This document shows, in pieces, positions 11,527 to 23,500 of a DNA stretch of 64,000 nt. Position 1 is the stretch's first letter; the number at the start of each line of letters is the position of its first letter. The DNA comes from Glutinoglossum americanum (lineage: Eukaryota > Ascomycota > Geoglossomycetes > Geoglossales > Geoglossaceae), in NCBI GenBank assembly GCA_020080175.1, contig JAGHQL010000077.1:1-64000 (forward strand), given 5' to 3'. Below the pieces are notes generated by a model. It did no database searches and had not been told where the DNA came from. It saw only the letters and a program-made list of their open reading frames with translations. A program made the position numbers and the translations under genes.

Positions 11527-12329
11527 TTTGAGGTGTGGGGCCCACAAAAATCTGCTTGAGTTGAGATCTTGCGAATATGTAATTGTATATCGTGGGTGAG
11601 AATGAAGTAGATGATTGTTTCTCACTAGTAGAAAAGATTCCCATGACGTTGGTCTTGGCATAGAACCTCGAGTTAGACCCGAGCTAACAGGAGCCTGCTG
11701 GTTTACTACATGTAGAAAGAGCCTAATTCATGGATGACTAGAAAGGAGCTCTGATATTTTGAACCGTTAGGCCAATTACGCTCTTTTGTGACGACTGCTC
11801 GAATACCCGCAGCCTTTTATTTATTTACCTAGTCACGACCCGACCGCTCAACTCGAATCGCAACATATTACATGTATCGGAGTTGCGGAGAGATCCCTGT
11901 AACGCGAGCCGGTACACATGTTCGGAAGAGATCACTATAGTCACAGGCGTTCTCCAAGACTAACATTGTATGATAGATGTTCAGCAAGGAACCCATAAAC
12001 ACTGAGCAAACCCCCGAGAACTACTGTTGTATGATGACGTATCTGTTCCGAAGGAACTCCGATGGTCAAACCCCCAATTGACAATGACAAGAGGGGAGGG
12101 AGAGAAATACGTTGAAAAGGCGACCAGTCCGAAATTAGAATCGCGATTCTGGTAACAATTTTGTGGTCCGAGTAAAGCAGAAAGTCGTCGGTGTTGGCCT
12201 TTTCTGGCGCGGGCGGCGGAAGGGCTTGTTCCGGGTGTGGTCTGACTTGCCAAGCCCCAACGCGTAAGGGTTCCTGCATTAGCACTTAAAATCCCCCTTT
12301 GCCTTTCAGAGAAAATATTAACTCCTCCT
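11527..12329. other. Divergent promoter of NCA2 and ERG25
   Basis: This is an 800-bp gap between two divergent genes. Frames of 100-120 codons on the minus strand have no family features. It is CT-rich near 12360-12420, just upstream of the conserved ERG25 coding part, and may include the ERG25 5' UTR. Confidence 0.4.
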
Positions 12330-13567
12330 ATGACAATCATCCAGCTTCACTCGATCCGCCGGGTTTTCTGCCTTCAAATAACCTTCTTTCCCCTTTCCTC
12401 TAAGCTTCAGCTTTCAACTTATCAATGTGAGCAATATGAAATCGTTTGCGGGAGCTGGATTAACATCCCTAGGAATTCAACCATTCTACCAGCCACTCAA
12501 GGCACATATTGGGGGCAATTCGATGAAATATCAAAGTACAGCATTCACCTCAATTTGTTCGAGAGGCTTTGGGCAGCATGTGCGTTCAAAATCTTCGCGT
12601 TATAGGTGCTGCTTTATTTGAGTTGTGCATGGCATAACTGACAACTCGAGCAGGGTATGCATACATGCAGAACGATGTCCTCGCAACAGGCATCATGTCT
12701 TTCGTGATGCATGAGCTAGTATATTTTGGGAGGTCTCTACCTTGGATCATCATCGATGCGATTCCATACTTCAACAAATACAAGATTCAGAATGTTGGTT
12801 GCCACTCAGATATTTTTATCATTCACTTGGTCCTTTAGATGGCTCACCATCTCATACATGGTATAGCAAAAGGTGCCGACAGCCCAAGATCAGTGGAAGT
12901 GCGCCAAATTGGTACTTCTGAGTCACTTCACAGTTGAGCTTCCCCAGATCTGGTATCACTGTCCCCCTACCTTTTTCCAGCAGGCGGACTAACTAGTCGA
13001 AGGCTATTTCATCCCATGGCTCAGTATTTCGGCTTGTCTACTGGTGTACCGTTCCCTCCCCTCCTCACAATGGCCTACCAAATTGCTGCCTTCTTCGTGA
13101 TGGAAGACACCTGGCACTATTGGACACACAGAGCACTTCATTGGGGCCCCCTCTACAAGGGTATCCACAAGATCCACCATACATACTCTGCTCCGTTTGG
13201 TATGGCCGCTGAATACGCCTCTCCAATAGAGGTGATGATACTTGGTATGGGCACCGTCGGATCCCCAATTCTATGGTGTGCCATTACCGGCGAACTCCAT
13301 ATCCTCACAATGTACCTTTGGATCATGCTGCGTCTATTCCAGGCCATTGATGCCCATAGTGGCTACGAATTTCCATGGAGCTTACATAACTTCCTTCCTT
13401 TCTGGGCGGGTGCTGATCACCACGATGTGCATCACGAACGGTTCATTGGTAACTACTCGAGCAGTTTTAGGTGGTGGGACTACCTTCTTGATACTGAATC
13501 CGGACCTGAGGCTGCGAAAAAGCGGAGAGAGCGGAAACTAGCAAAAGAGGCGAAGAAAAATCTGTAG
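12330..13567 (+). CDS. ERG25: Sterol C4-methyl oxidase (ERG25)
   Basis: Exons 12330-12579, 12654-12793, 12867-12952 and 13003-13567; introns 74, 73 and 50 nt; up to 346 aa. The enzyme oxidises the C4 methyl groups of 4,4-dimethylzymosterol in ergosterol synthesis in the ER membrane. The three histidine clusters that bind the di-iron centre are clear: [14 protein letters not shown] and HHDVHHE. Family signature stretches include [20 protein letters not shown] and [11 protein letters not shown]. The lysine-rich tail (AKEAKKNL) fits ER retention. The start is uncertain: 12330 is the only in-frame ATG before the conserved region and gives about 40 extra residues over the usual 300-310, so a small upstream exon may exist instead. 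Confidence 0.92.
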
Positions 13568-14389
13568 ATGAATTGGCTGGTTGGCTATCTTTGCTGACCC
13601 TAGGATCCCCAAACCCGATACAGTCACCCGGTTTATCTAGGCACGGTCCAAGGAGGTCTTTGGCAACGGGAGCTATGGCTAGCGGGGCCATGTACACTGT
13701 AGGAATGTTCGCTCCGTTCTGCAAAATATTAGACAACGATTGTCATCACGGACTTGCTTGGCGCTTACCGAACGGTGTTTCGGGTAGAGAGGGAGGATTG
13801 CTGAACACCCCTCAGTTTCCTATGCGTTCAAATTCGCGGGTGGGCCTTGTGTTCATAATTGGTGTCTGTTACCTACCGTATTAATACTAAATAATAACTA
13901 TTTATTCTGGGTGTGGCTAGAACGTACGTGAAAGGCGTGTTTTGGAGGCGCCGAACTGCGATCAGACCTTACTAGCTCAGTATGAGCGGGAGGGAATTCC
14001 GGGTCACAACCTCCCAGATGGGCCGCTCTCTAGAGATTATTCCTTATGAATGTATGCAGTGACAGCGGCTCCTGTAATAGACCGAGCCGTATGCAACATG
14101 GTCTTCACTATAGAGGACTATCATATTCTGCATCTGAAGTTGTAAGGTCTAAACATCATCGCTTTTCAAGAATCGACGTAGTATTACATGCACGTGTGAC
14201 CTTATAACACCGGTCCTGATCATGATTCATGACCCGCAGGCCACCGAGGGCATTCGTAAGGTCAATTAACAAACTGATCAAGTTATGGTAGCTACCAATG
14301 TCACAGCTTTTAGAGCCGACGCTTCGACCGGTGAGATCCACTCCTCCGTGTTGCTTGTCGACCTCTAACTAAATCTTCTTCGATGCGCT
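13568..14389. other. Convergent intergenic region, no gene seen
   Basis: This gap holds the 3' sides of ERG25 (+) and the SR protein gene (-). A 103-codon frame at 13573-13884 has no recognisable domain, lies directly behind the ERG25 stop, and is most likely 3' UTR and spacer. Confidence 0.45.
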
Positions 14390-15687
14390 TCACCGCCTTC
14401 CACGCCCAACCCGCCCCCTAGTCCTACTTGGGCTTCGGCTCCTGTCACTGAAACTGCTATAGCTACTGTAGCTAGGGCTTCGCCTCCTCCTCCCAACCCT
14501 AGGAGGGCTCTCTCTCCTTCCGCCACCACCTCTCCTTTTAGGAAAAGGCGATCTAGAACGAGACCTAGACGTAAATGACCTAGACCTGCTTCTTGGAGAT
14601 CGAGACCTTGCCGAACGAGGCCTTGAATACGACCGTGGTCTATATGTATCCATATTGCTCCCCCTTGGATCCGGCCGACCGTATCTCCTTGGAGGACTAC
14701 GTCTGATGGGTGGTGGCGAGCGATATCTACCACCTCCGGTGCCTCCAGGCCCGGGGATAGACCCACGGTAGCCCACCGCGGGCGGTCCCGGCCGAGGGTC
14801 GTAATGGTCAACGCTTGGTCCGATTCGCCGAGCAGGTGGAGGGGAACGAGAGAACTTGCGTCGTGGTACTACGATAGAAACACTAATGACCGCGCCGTCA
14901 AGTTGAGCCTCGTGCATGTGGGCAATGGCAGCCTCGGCATCAGTAGCGGAGTAGTACAGGATGTATGCAGTCCCACGGTTTGTATTAACTATGGAACAGT
15001 TAGAAGCTTAGATTGAGGGATATAGAGAGGCTGCCGTTGTAGGATTTATCGGCAATGCTTACATTGTCTGTTGATCGGCATATCTAGGTCTCGAATTGAA
15101 CCATAAGCTCCAAAGATCTCCCTCAGATGGTTCTCGTTGACATTTTTCGTTAGCTTCTCAACGACAATCTACCGTTGGAGGTCGTTAGTACTTCTTCTGA
15201 AGTGCGAAAAATAGGATGCATCAGATATCTGCGAAGCAGAAGAACACATTGCGGCTAAATGATCTGCAACAAACAACGTAGATGTCTGAGACTAAACCCA
15301 TACCTTTGAACTCCTTAGTTCTGGGCTTCTGCTTGTACTCCTTCCACGAATCGGACTACGACTATAGCTCCTACTTCTAAATCGGCGGACCCCTTTATCA
15401 CGGCTTTGACTCCTACTTCTAGACACGCTTGGACTGCGACTCCTGCTCACAGGCCTCCGTCTTCGTATCCCATTACGACGAAGATCTCTGAGTCCGTGAG
15501 ATGAAGATGTCCGGCTCAGTGACCGAGATCGAGAGATTGAGCGTGGAGAAATTGAGCGTTTGGGAGATCGAGACCTGGCAGAAGGCGATTTCGAGTATCT
15601 GGCCGAGGCTGGCGTGAGTGATCGGCTGTGAGAGCGAGAGCGAGAGCGCAGACGGCCTCTAGAGGGCTGTGGGGATCTGGACGGCAT
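14390..15687 (-). CDS. RNPS1-like SR protein (RRM flanked by RS domains)
   Basis: Exons 15687-15304, 15168-15063 and 14988-14390; introns 135 and 74 nt; 362 aa. The first intron has a perfect TACTAAC branch site. Residues 1-128 form an Arg/Ser-repeat region. One RRM follows (KLTKNVNENHLREIFGAYG, DLDMPINRQFNTNRGTAYIL, AIAHMHEAQLDGA), closest to the RNPS1 RRM, where NTNRGTAYI and HMHEAQLDG-V are diagnostic. A second RS region with Gly and Pro closes the protein. In animals RNPS1 belongs to the exon junction and ASAP complexes and promotes splicing; a splicing role here is inference. A CACGTG element lies about 95 nt upstream. Confidence 0.85.
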
Positions 15688-15783
15688 TTCTCGGTGTTCG
15701 TACTGATGAGTAGCTAGTTGATGCCGTCGATGCGCCAGTGTTACGGTGTTCTAAAAACGCGTCGACTTAGATTTATCCGGATA

Positions 15784-15791
15784 TCACGTGA
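15784..15791. promoter_or_regulatory. TCACGTGA palindrome
   Basis: TCACGTGA is the extended E-box bound by Cbf1/USF-type bHLH factors. It sits about 97 nt before the start codon of the RNPS1-like gene and about 60 nt before tRNA-Thr. Function is inferred from motif and position only. Confidence 0.35.
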
Positions 15792-15849
15792 CTTAGAATT
15801 GGCTAGCAATTTCCGGTTATGGTACGAGTTAGAGCACTATTTTTCAAGA

Positions 15850-15939
15850 GCCCCTTTAGCTCAGTTGGTAGAGCGCGGCACTAGTAAGTCATCTGACCTC
15901 ATAATGCCGAGGTCATCAGTTCAAATCTGATAGGGGGCA
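15850..15939 (+). tRNA. tRNA-Thr(AGU) with a 17-nt intron
   Basis: The acceptor stem GCCCCTT pairs with AGGGGGC (15932-15938) and A73 follows. The D arm is GCTC-AGTTGGTA-GAGC, with G26. The anticodon stem is CGGCA/TGCCG, with loop CTAGTA-A once 15887-15903 is removed; anticodon AGT is at 15883-15885. The T arm is ATCAG-TTCAAAT-CTGAT. The intron sits one base 3' of the anticodon, the canonical place. A34 would be converted to inosine, the job of the Tad2/Tad3 deaminase; a TAD2 gene lies at 41.3-42.2 kb. Confidence 0.92.
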
Positions 15940-15944
15940 TCAAG

Positions 15945-15958
15945 TTTTTTTTTTTTTT
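15945..15958 (+). terminator. RNA polymerase III terminator of tRNA-Thr
   Basis: A run of 14 T starts five bases after the tRNA 3' end, as expected for Pol III termination. Confidence 0.85.
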
Positions 15959-15959
15959 C

Positions 15960-17603
15960 CGGACAATTACTCGAATACCACCCACCTTCCTTCCGTTTTG
16001 TTTACCGCGACTTTCTTTGATTTCTATCTAACCTATCGCATAAATTCTCATATATTATCTATCCCCTTTTTACTCCGGGGGTGTGCCCGACGATTATAGG
16101 AGTTCTTCCAAACAGAACACCTGATCAACGGTAGCTGTCCCTGCGGTTATGAGTCCCCTTGAATAGACGTGTCGTGATACGGCTACCTGGAGCCTTCCTG
16201 AGCGCATCCTCCGTGATACGGCAGTAATAGCTAGAGAGCCCAACAGATTCAATCCTCATGTTCCTGCTCCCCAAAAAAAAGGAACTTTCAGGTTTTCTGG
16301 CTTGATTATGCATAATATATCACTCATAAGCAGACTAACATTCGAGTAGTCTACTAGTAGCTCTCGTCCGTCGTGACAGGATTATGAGAAACTTGTGAGG
16401 AGCTGACAAGGGCAAGTTGTGTAAATTAGAAGGCAATAAAATTAGAAAGATCAATGAATGTGTAACTCACATTCCGATGCATAAGTTAGGCAATGAAACA
16501 CGTGAGATTCTCTCAACACAGATCTTCCATTCAAGCCTTATCTAGGAAGAGTAGAATTACCACACCCCACTGATGTCGATTTTCTGCAAACACCAAACAT
16601 AGAAGTCGTAGAATAACATCACCTTGCTTGGGCATTAAGTTGTGGCATTAGGTTGTATTTGTGGGTGGGGCCTGGTACTCTTGCTATTACAAATGGACGA
16701 AATGAACATTTCTAAGATGGAAACATATTCAGACTGAACGAATGGTATCGGAAGGTCATTTTGCTGGTCGATTCCAAGCTACAGTCACCTATCAGCATCT
16801 CAAAGGCAACAAGGATGAGCAACATTACGTTAACTCTTTCGATTCTATCACCTGTTAATCTACACAACCTATCTTTGTCGATTCCCCATAGAATTTTGGC
16901 CGTTTTATTACGACGACAGCTACTAGTGGACTATGCTAGTATTAGTCAACTTATGAACGATAATCGAATACACGTCAAGAGATCAAGTCCACCAGCCAAA
17001 AAGATCGTGTCTTTTTGAAGCAGAGCCACGGGGATTGAACTATTAAAGTTCTCAAGCTGCAGCAAAATCATTGTCCATTTATCTTCTTCAAAGAGCATTA
17101 CAGAACAGATATCCTGAAGGGTCAACCATGTACGCCTGGAGAAGGAAAGCAGGTACAATGGTGGAAGCTGCAGCCGGTATCGAAGAGGCACGGATGTTCA
17201 TGATCCATGAGCCAGCATCAACCTTATATGATCATTATCATTGAGATTTATATGACCTTGACGTGTTTGCCACATCGATTGGAGAGAAGGGCGACGTGAC
17301 CACGAGGGGCACCCTAGGTAGCACCGCTGTATCGCGGCGTATGAAGGGCTCCTGTAATCCCATTGTAAGTTATCTATATGGTGCTTTGGGTACATCCGAT
17401 GACGCAAGTTGATGCATGATACTCGACGACGCGAAAACGTTATTTAGGATAATTTGTGGTAATAAGGCAAACCCTTGTATTATTCGTTATGTTTGCTGGT
17501 ATAGTAAATAGTAACTGCGCTGGACCATTTTCTACTAAGCGGACGATCCAAATTTGTAGTGAAACTTAGAATAATTTCCCACTATTCTAACTCTAACTAC
17601 CTC
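15960..17603. other. 1.6-kb intergenic region, no gene seen
   Basis: Several short frames (60-85 codons) occur on both strands, none with family features or convincing splice partners. The first 100 bases are pyrimidine-rich. No tandem repeat, transposase remnant or RNA gene could be made out. It probably contains the 5' region of the pterin dehydratase gene at its right end. Confidence 0.4.
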
Positions 17604-18290
17604 ATGCGACCTCAACTTCGGTTTTCTACTAGGTTAGCCTGCGCAAATCAAGCCTCAAAGGTCCTCAATGTTTGGGCGCAGACATGGACTAGATACCAGC
17701 CGCAAAGAATACATACAAGCGGCAATGAGGAGCGGAACCCGGTATACTCAGAGGAAGAAGATATTGAGCGTATATCGGGAGAGGTAGCTTCTCTAATACA
17801 CAAAACCGACAGAGGCTGGGCTATTAGCGAGAACGGCAAAGGCCTGGAGAGATCCTTCAAGTTCAAGAGTTTCAAAACGACCTGGGTGAGTAACTGTTGG
17901 CCTATTAGATGTATAATGTATGGCGGTTGGCTCTAAACAGACGTTTTTAGGGCTTCATGAACGTTATCGCAAAGCAATGCGCTGTCCAGCGTCACCACCC
18001 CGAGTGGTCTAATGTACGTTTTCGACATTGGGGGTGAGCGAGAGTGATTGGTTGCTTACTCCGTTGAATCGAGGCAGATCTACAACAAAACTTTCATTCG
18101 ATGGACAACACACAATCCCTCGGGGTTATCGATGAAGGATGTCCAAATGGCCAAGTATTGTGACGAACAAGCCATCGTCTTGGGAGAAGAAGCGCAGGAA
18201 ATCTCAGATACATGTGACCAGACCAGGCCCACTCGAGATCTCGCCGACCAGATCGCACAGGGTGGTGACTGCTGTACACCCAAAAGTTGA
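17604..18290 (+). CDS. Pterin-4a-carbinolamine dehydratase
   Basis: Exons 17604-17885, 17951-18013 and 18078-18290; introns 65 and 64 nt; 185 aa. The core reads GWAISENGKGLERSFKFKSF, FMNVIAKQCAVQRHHPEWSN, YNKTFIRWTTHNPSGLSMKD, matching the PCD/DCoH fold; the paired histidines in RHHPEW are the catalytic ones. The enzyme dehydrates 4a-hydroxytetrahydropterin. The first 40 residues are basic and rich in Arg, Gln and Ala, suggesting mitochondrial import, as in several fungal homologues. About 40 residues follow the core, ending in a Cys-Cys pair (GGDCCTPKS) of unknown meaning. The middle exon is only 63 nt. Confidence 0.88.
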
Positions 18291-18656
18291 ATTTCTGTGC
18301 ATCTATATGATTTCCAAGTAAACAAGATGAAATACTCCTATTCTTCGCTCTGCGATGCTTTATCACGCTACCCAGCGAGACTAAGGAGGGGTTTCTCGAA
18401 AGCAAATTGTATCCCTGTCGTTTTAGGACGGCGCACTAATCACTCAAGCCCGTTCCGGGCTCACCCTCGGCCGCGGAGGTAGGACTTCATCATAAATAGC
18501 CCTTAAGGATTCTAAAAGGCTAGCAGTGTGGGGGCGTGGGAAGAAGGCATTTTAATGGAACGATTCTCGGTATTGAGTCAACTTGAAATGGCATAACAAC
18601 GTGATTATAAAAAGCAAGATGCCGAGGAAGACAGCCAGGCTATATGACAAGCGATG
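18291..18656. other. Short convergent spacer
   Basis: This gap lies between the stop of the pterin dehydratase gene and the stop of the guanine deaminase gene. I see no gene; it should hold both 3' UTRs. Confidence 0.45.
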
Positions 18657-20135
18657 CTATGATCGCTGGTGCACCAGGCGGCCCTTTACCCAGACGGACA
18701 GCGTGTTCCTGTCATCGCCATTATAGACCCACTTCGCCACTCTCTCATCCCATGACTCCCACCCGAATATATCCACCGGGCCTTCGTTGCTAGATAGTTT
18801 GAATGACGCATGGGATAAAGCCCCCCCGTGCTGCTCGGTCTCGGCCTCGGGCACAAGAGTCAAACCAATAAGCTGGGCGTCCCATTCCATCCCAACTTCG
18901 AAGCCCCCAATCTTATTCTCCAAGCCAACAACTTTCGCTCCGCCACGCGTCCCCAGGTAGAGGACTTCTTCAATGGAGAGTTTTGCCGCATCTCCGTCAA
19001 GCATGGCTACATGCCTGGACACTAGACTAGCCTGCCTCACGGCCTCCAACATAGATGGAGAATAGCCTCCCGAGACGTCAGTTCCCAAACCCACCGTGAT
19101 GCCGCTATCCAGTAACCATCGGACCTTTGCACCCCCGGAGGTAAGGGCACTATTCGAGGCTGGGCAGTGTGAGATTTTCGCATCCCGCTCCCTGATAAGG
19201 TCTCGCTCACTTGCAGAAATATGTATAGCGTGAGCCAAAATCATTTTCGGGGTTAAAAGCCCATGGGTGTCATAGACTTGGGCATATGATGTACTTTCTG
19301 GAAAGAGCCTCCTGACCAGTTGTACCTCGCCGAGATTCTCCGAGATGTGAGTCTGCATGGGCACATTGGTTGATTTATGCAACTGTCCGAGTGCGTGTAG
19401 CAGTGGAGACGTGCAGGAGGGAGCAAAGCGCGGCGTTATTATTGGAGTTATGAGTTCATAGGCCGAGTCGATGGATTTGATATGATCGATTGTGGACCTC
19501 GTGTCTGCGATCGCAGTTTCCGCCGAGTCATCCTTGTAGTAATCCGGAGAGAGGTTGTCCATGCAGCAACGGCCAACAAAGGCCCTTTGACCAGCATCGA
19601 GGCATATATCAGCTAGCAAATTTGTCGAATCCACATGCTTGGTGGCATAGTAAGCAGCAGTGGTCGTTCCATTTGATAGAGTGCGTGATATGCAACGTGA
19701 GTATACCGCGCGTGCTTTGTTTATATCGGCCAATGATGACTCCAAGGGGAATGTGTAGGTATTAAGCCACTCTAAGAGGGTGGATTGTCCAAATATCCCC
19801 GCGTTGGGGTACTGGCTGGCATGGATATGAGTGTCTGGCTTTGTGCATTAGATTTTGTAAGACTAGGGTAGCAACGGTACTCTCAACTAACCAATAAATC
19901 CTGGGAAAAAAAATTGGCAGCCACTTGTTCGCACTTGGCGAGCATCCTCCCATCCATGTGCGACTATGGCCGAGCCAACATTCTCCATATTCCTCTCTAC
20001 AAACACGATCTTTCCATGTTCGTCCACGCCGATAGCGCCATCCTCGCATATATCGAGCTTTTGGAGTGTCTCGCAGTGTATGAATGTTCCGACATACACA
20101 GTGCGATGCAGAGATTTTTCTCGTGTGGTTGGCAT
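18657..20135 (-). CDS. GUD1: Guanine deaminase
   Basis: Exons 20135-19892 and 19834-18657 with one 57-nt intron; 473 aa, the normal size. The enzyme hydrolyses guanine to xanthine and ammonia in purine salvage. Residues of the amidohydrolase zinc site are present: the HxH pair in DTHIHASQYPN (H84, H86; the intron splits the codon of the preceding Asp), HISE in MQTHISEN, AHAIHIS and GTDVSGG. FGQSTLLEWLNTYTFP is a guanine deaminase hallmark. The first in-frame ATG after the upstream region is at 20135. The gene lies tandemly behind NTE1 with about 440 bp between them. Confidence 0.93.
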
Positions 20136-20576
20136 TGATGTAGACCGTGAAAGGGGGATGTCGAAGTGGTCTGGGGCGGATGAACTCTGCAATTTATTTA
20201 TCTTATCTACATGGTGGTGATTACCAGCAGCGGTGGGCTGCGGAGGAAGAACTGAAAGAGGGGCGGAGAAAGAGGTGAGTTCGACTTGCCCTAAAAGGTA
20301 TAGTGTGTCGTCGCGAAACGGGTTGCGGCGTTAGCCGTTCGTCGGGTTATTCCACCCTCTCGCCCACCCAAAACAATACATTCTATCAACCATACCAGTC
20401 GTCCGCCGCCGTAAGCTTCTAGTAGTTATACAAAGTCCGCTGTTGATACATGCATGCCGTACGGGTATACGGACACACGCCACGATCGAAATCACTCCAG
20501 GCCTCGCTAGTGGCCAGCTTTTATTTTACAAGAACGTGCCCCAACAGTGGATGGCGAAAGGTAAATCGCAACTCGT
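20136..20576. other. Promoter region of guanine deaminase
   Basis: A 440-bp spacer between the NTE1 stop and the guanine deaminase start. A short G-rich stretch near 20250 lies in the probable leader. No gene is seen. Confidence 0.4.
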
Positions 20577-23500
20577 TCATATGCTCGCTCGCCTAGGAGC
20601 CATCGTTCGCCTGAGATTTTTCTTTTCTTCAGTCTCTTCCATTACGGGGAGAACCCCCTTATCCCTGAGCTGTGTTAGGAACTGCTTGCCATATTGATAC
20701 CCGACTTTATAAATCTCGTCGAACTTGGCAAAGTCCAAGGTGCCATATCCATCTACTGGTGGACGCATGTAGAGGCATCCTGGAGTCGTCTTTGCTCGTT
20801 CTAGTGCGTCGACGCTTGAAACATAGGCTAGGCGAGCCTGGATTTCTGAAAGGGTTGGTGGATTGGGATACGACGAAAATGGGTTCCACCTATTCATAAA
20901 TGCCCAGAATCCGGAGAGGGAATCACCGAACTGTTGAGGCGTCTCATCGTTAATGCTTCCGACATCGATAGCAAACACAACATCTGCACCTAGTGACTTC
21001 ATATGGGCAACTGTTAGATTGTCGACATATCCTCCATCGAGGAGCATGCTCCCCTCATCACAGAGAGGTGGAAGAAGCCCAGCAAGAGACATTGAAGCGC
21101 GGACGTATCGCCAAGCATAGCCGCTGGTGTGCACTTCCGATCGGCTCTTGCTAATATTCGTAGTATTACAATAAAACTCAAGCCAGGAGTCTTCTATTTG
21201 TGAGTTTCCCAGGGCCTTAAAAATCCCGCGGTTGAACTCATGCCCTGTAGTGTAAGAAGCCCTGTGAATAGTTAGCACACAGAAAGGGGGCAAACCCAGA
21301 GTCACCTACGATGGGTATGTCAAGTCAAGTACAAATCTCCACATGCTTCCCATCCTGCCGGCGAACTTTTTCGCTCGGCCATACATGGGCACTATATCAG
21401 CGTCACGTGCATACAGGGCACCTATGAAAGCACCTATGGAGGTTCCTCCGACGATGTCAATTGGTATTCCAGCTTCCTCTAAGGCCTTAATGACTCCGAT
21501 GTGCGAGATGCCACGAGCACCACCACCCCCGAGCACAAGGCCTACTGATTTGCCGCAAAGCCTCCGAGCAAGTCGGTGGAAGTCTCCTTTGAATGGGGAC
21601 TCAGATGAATAAAGCGGAGTTTGTCTGATCCTCCGGGATGTGTACTTCTGTATCTCGGCCTGGAGGGTCTGGACTCGTTCCTTTAGCACAGAGCCGAATC
21701 GTTTCGTTTGCGGGTGTACCGGCTCTGCGCCCGTTCTGAATGCCATTTGTATGTGGTGATGTCCACCATTAATCCACATTCGATTCTGTGGGCTTGTTAA
21801 CCTGGAATCTGATGTTTTTCCGGGTCTCATGATTAAGTACTTACTCTTAGCCACTTTCGAGTAAGCCCCGCAGGAGTGTAGCGGTCAACATGAAGTAACA
21901 CTAATTCTTTCCTAGCAGTGGTTTTCATGCCGACAAGGAACCTCTCATACTCGCCGATAGCTGACGATCCTTCCGCTAGCCCAACGAGAAGAATGCAATC
22001 GGCTTGGCTGATGCAAGTTTGCGTCCAAGGCGCGTTCACGCTTGTATCGGCAACATACAAAACCATTCCATACTTCTCTTCCAAATCTGCAAGGTACTGA
22101 GAAAGCTTTAGCTTCCCCATCCTGCTAAATGCATGTCGTCCGAGATGATTGAGTATAGCCGCATGGTTCAGGGTTGTCACGTCGTTCGGAGTCCCAATCT
22201 GTGTAAGAGCATTCATTAAGCGGCTGGCGAATTCAACCACCGGGACACCAGCGGTAACAGGGAGTATGGCCACCGTCCGTAGATTGACAGTCGATGTGAC
22301 ATTCGTGCTTCGAGCCGTCCCAGGGCTATCCTTGCCTTGCTCAGAGAGGGGATCCTCGATTAGGGCACGCATGCGTGATGCGATTATCTTGGATATTTTG
22401 ATTGTGATACCCGGATGCTCAAGCGCTAAGCTATTAAATAGGGTCTTGGGGAATTTCGCAAGCTCGGTATCCCGGATCGCATGTAGTGTTGCGGGCCGGG
22501 TCGTCTCAGTCATCACCTCAAGCTCACCCACGCTTTCGCCCTGCCCGTATTCTCCAACAACTCGCATACCCCCATCCTCATTCTCCAGGATTGCTCGAAG
22601 CCGGCCGTTCAGCACAATGTAAATCGCATCACTTTCGTCGTTTTGGTGGTATATTACTTGACCAGCATTAACTTGAACCCACTCAAGTGCGAAATCGATG
22701 TGTAGTATAAGTCGGGGCAGAAGACTAGTGAGACGCTTGGCCATTGTTAGGAGAACTACCGGGTATTTTTCGACGATGCGCTCTAGTGAGCTTCTGGGAA
22801 GAAACCCGACATAAACATCCGTTTTTGCTCTCACATCAATGAAGGATCTGTAGGACGAAATGGTTCCAACATATCCTGCGATGCCACCTGGCTTAATAAG
22901 AAATAAGCTCTTCCGCCCAGCCTTCTTTTTCCGTCTTCCGCCAGTAGGAAGCCCAGTTGCCGCACTAGAGGCAAATGAAGAACTAGTACCCGTCCTTGTG
23001 AGAAGCTCAAAGCTGTCTGGAGCTGATCCAGTTGAGGAATGCATCGTACCAAGCACATTAGACTCGATGCTATGTTCATCGATTGGTATGCTAACGTCGA
23101 GAAAGCCGTCAATTACATAGTATAGGCCCGGATTTCTCTCGCCTTGCTCGACAAGAACAGAGCCTTTAGGAAAGTAGACTATCTCAACATCATCCCGCAG
23201 CTCGCTGCTGAGACTGCTGCCTCCAAATGACCCGCCAGTGCTAACGGCGGAAACTGAAGCTGATGTTACTGACTCCGAGTCGCCATCAGCAGAGCCTTCA
23301 TAAGGGTCTATAAACCCGAAAGCATTGTTGAATACAGCTTTCTGTCGTCTTGAATCGTACGAGACGAGCCTGGGAGATTGCTCAACGGAGTCTGTCTTGC
23401 GGAGCACATCTTTAGTGCTAGTTAACCCGATGGCCTTGAAAATACACTCCAATACAGATTCTCGGAAGATGCTATCTTCATTTAACGACTCCTGGCGGTG

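Noticed and set aside
13573-13884. 103-codon open frame just behind ERG25
   Set aside because: No domain, odd composition, sits in the likely 3' UTR between convergent genes.
20310-20335. Sequence resembling the mini-element end (GAAACGGGTTGCGGCG)
   Set aside because: Only a partial match, no TA flank and no partner repeat; taken as chance.
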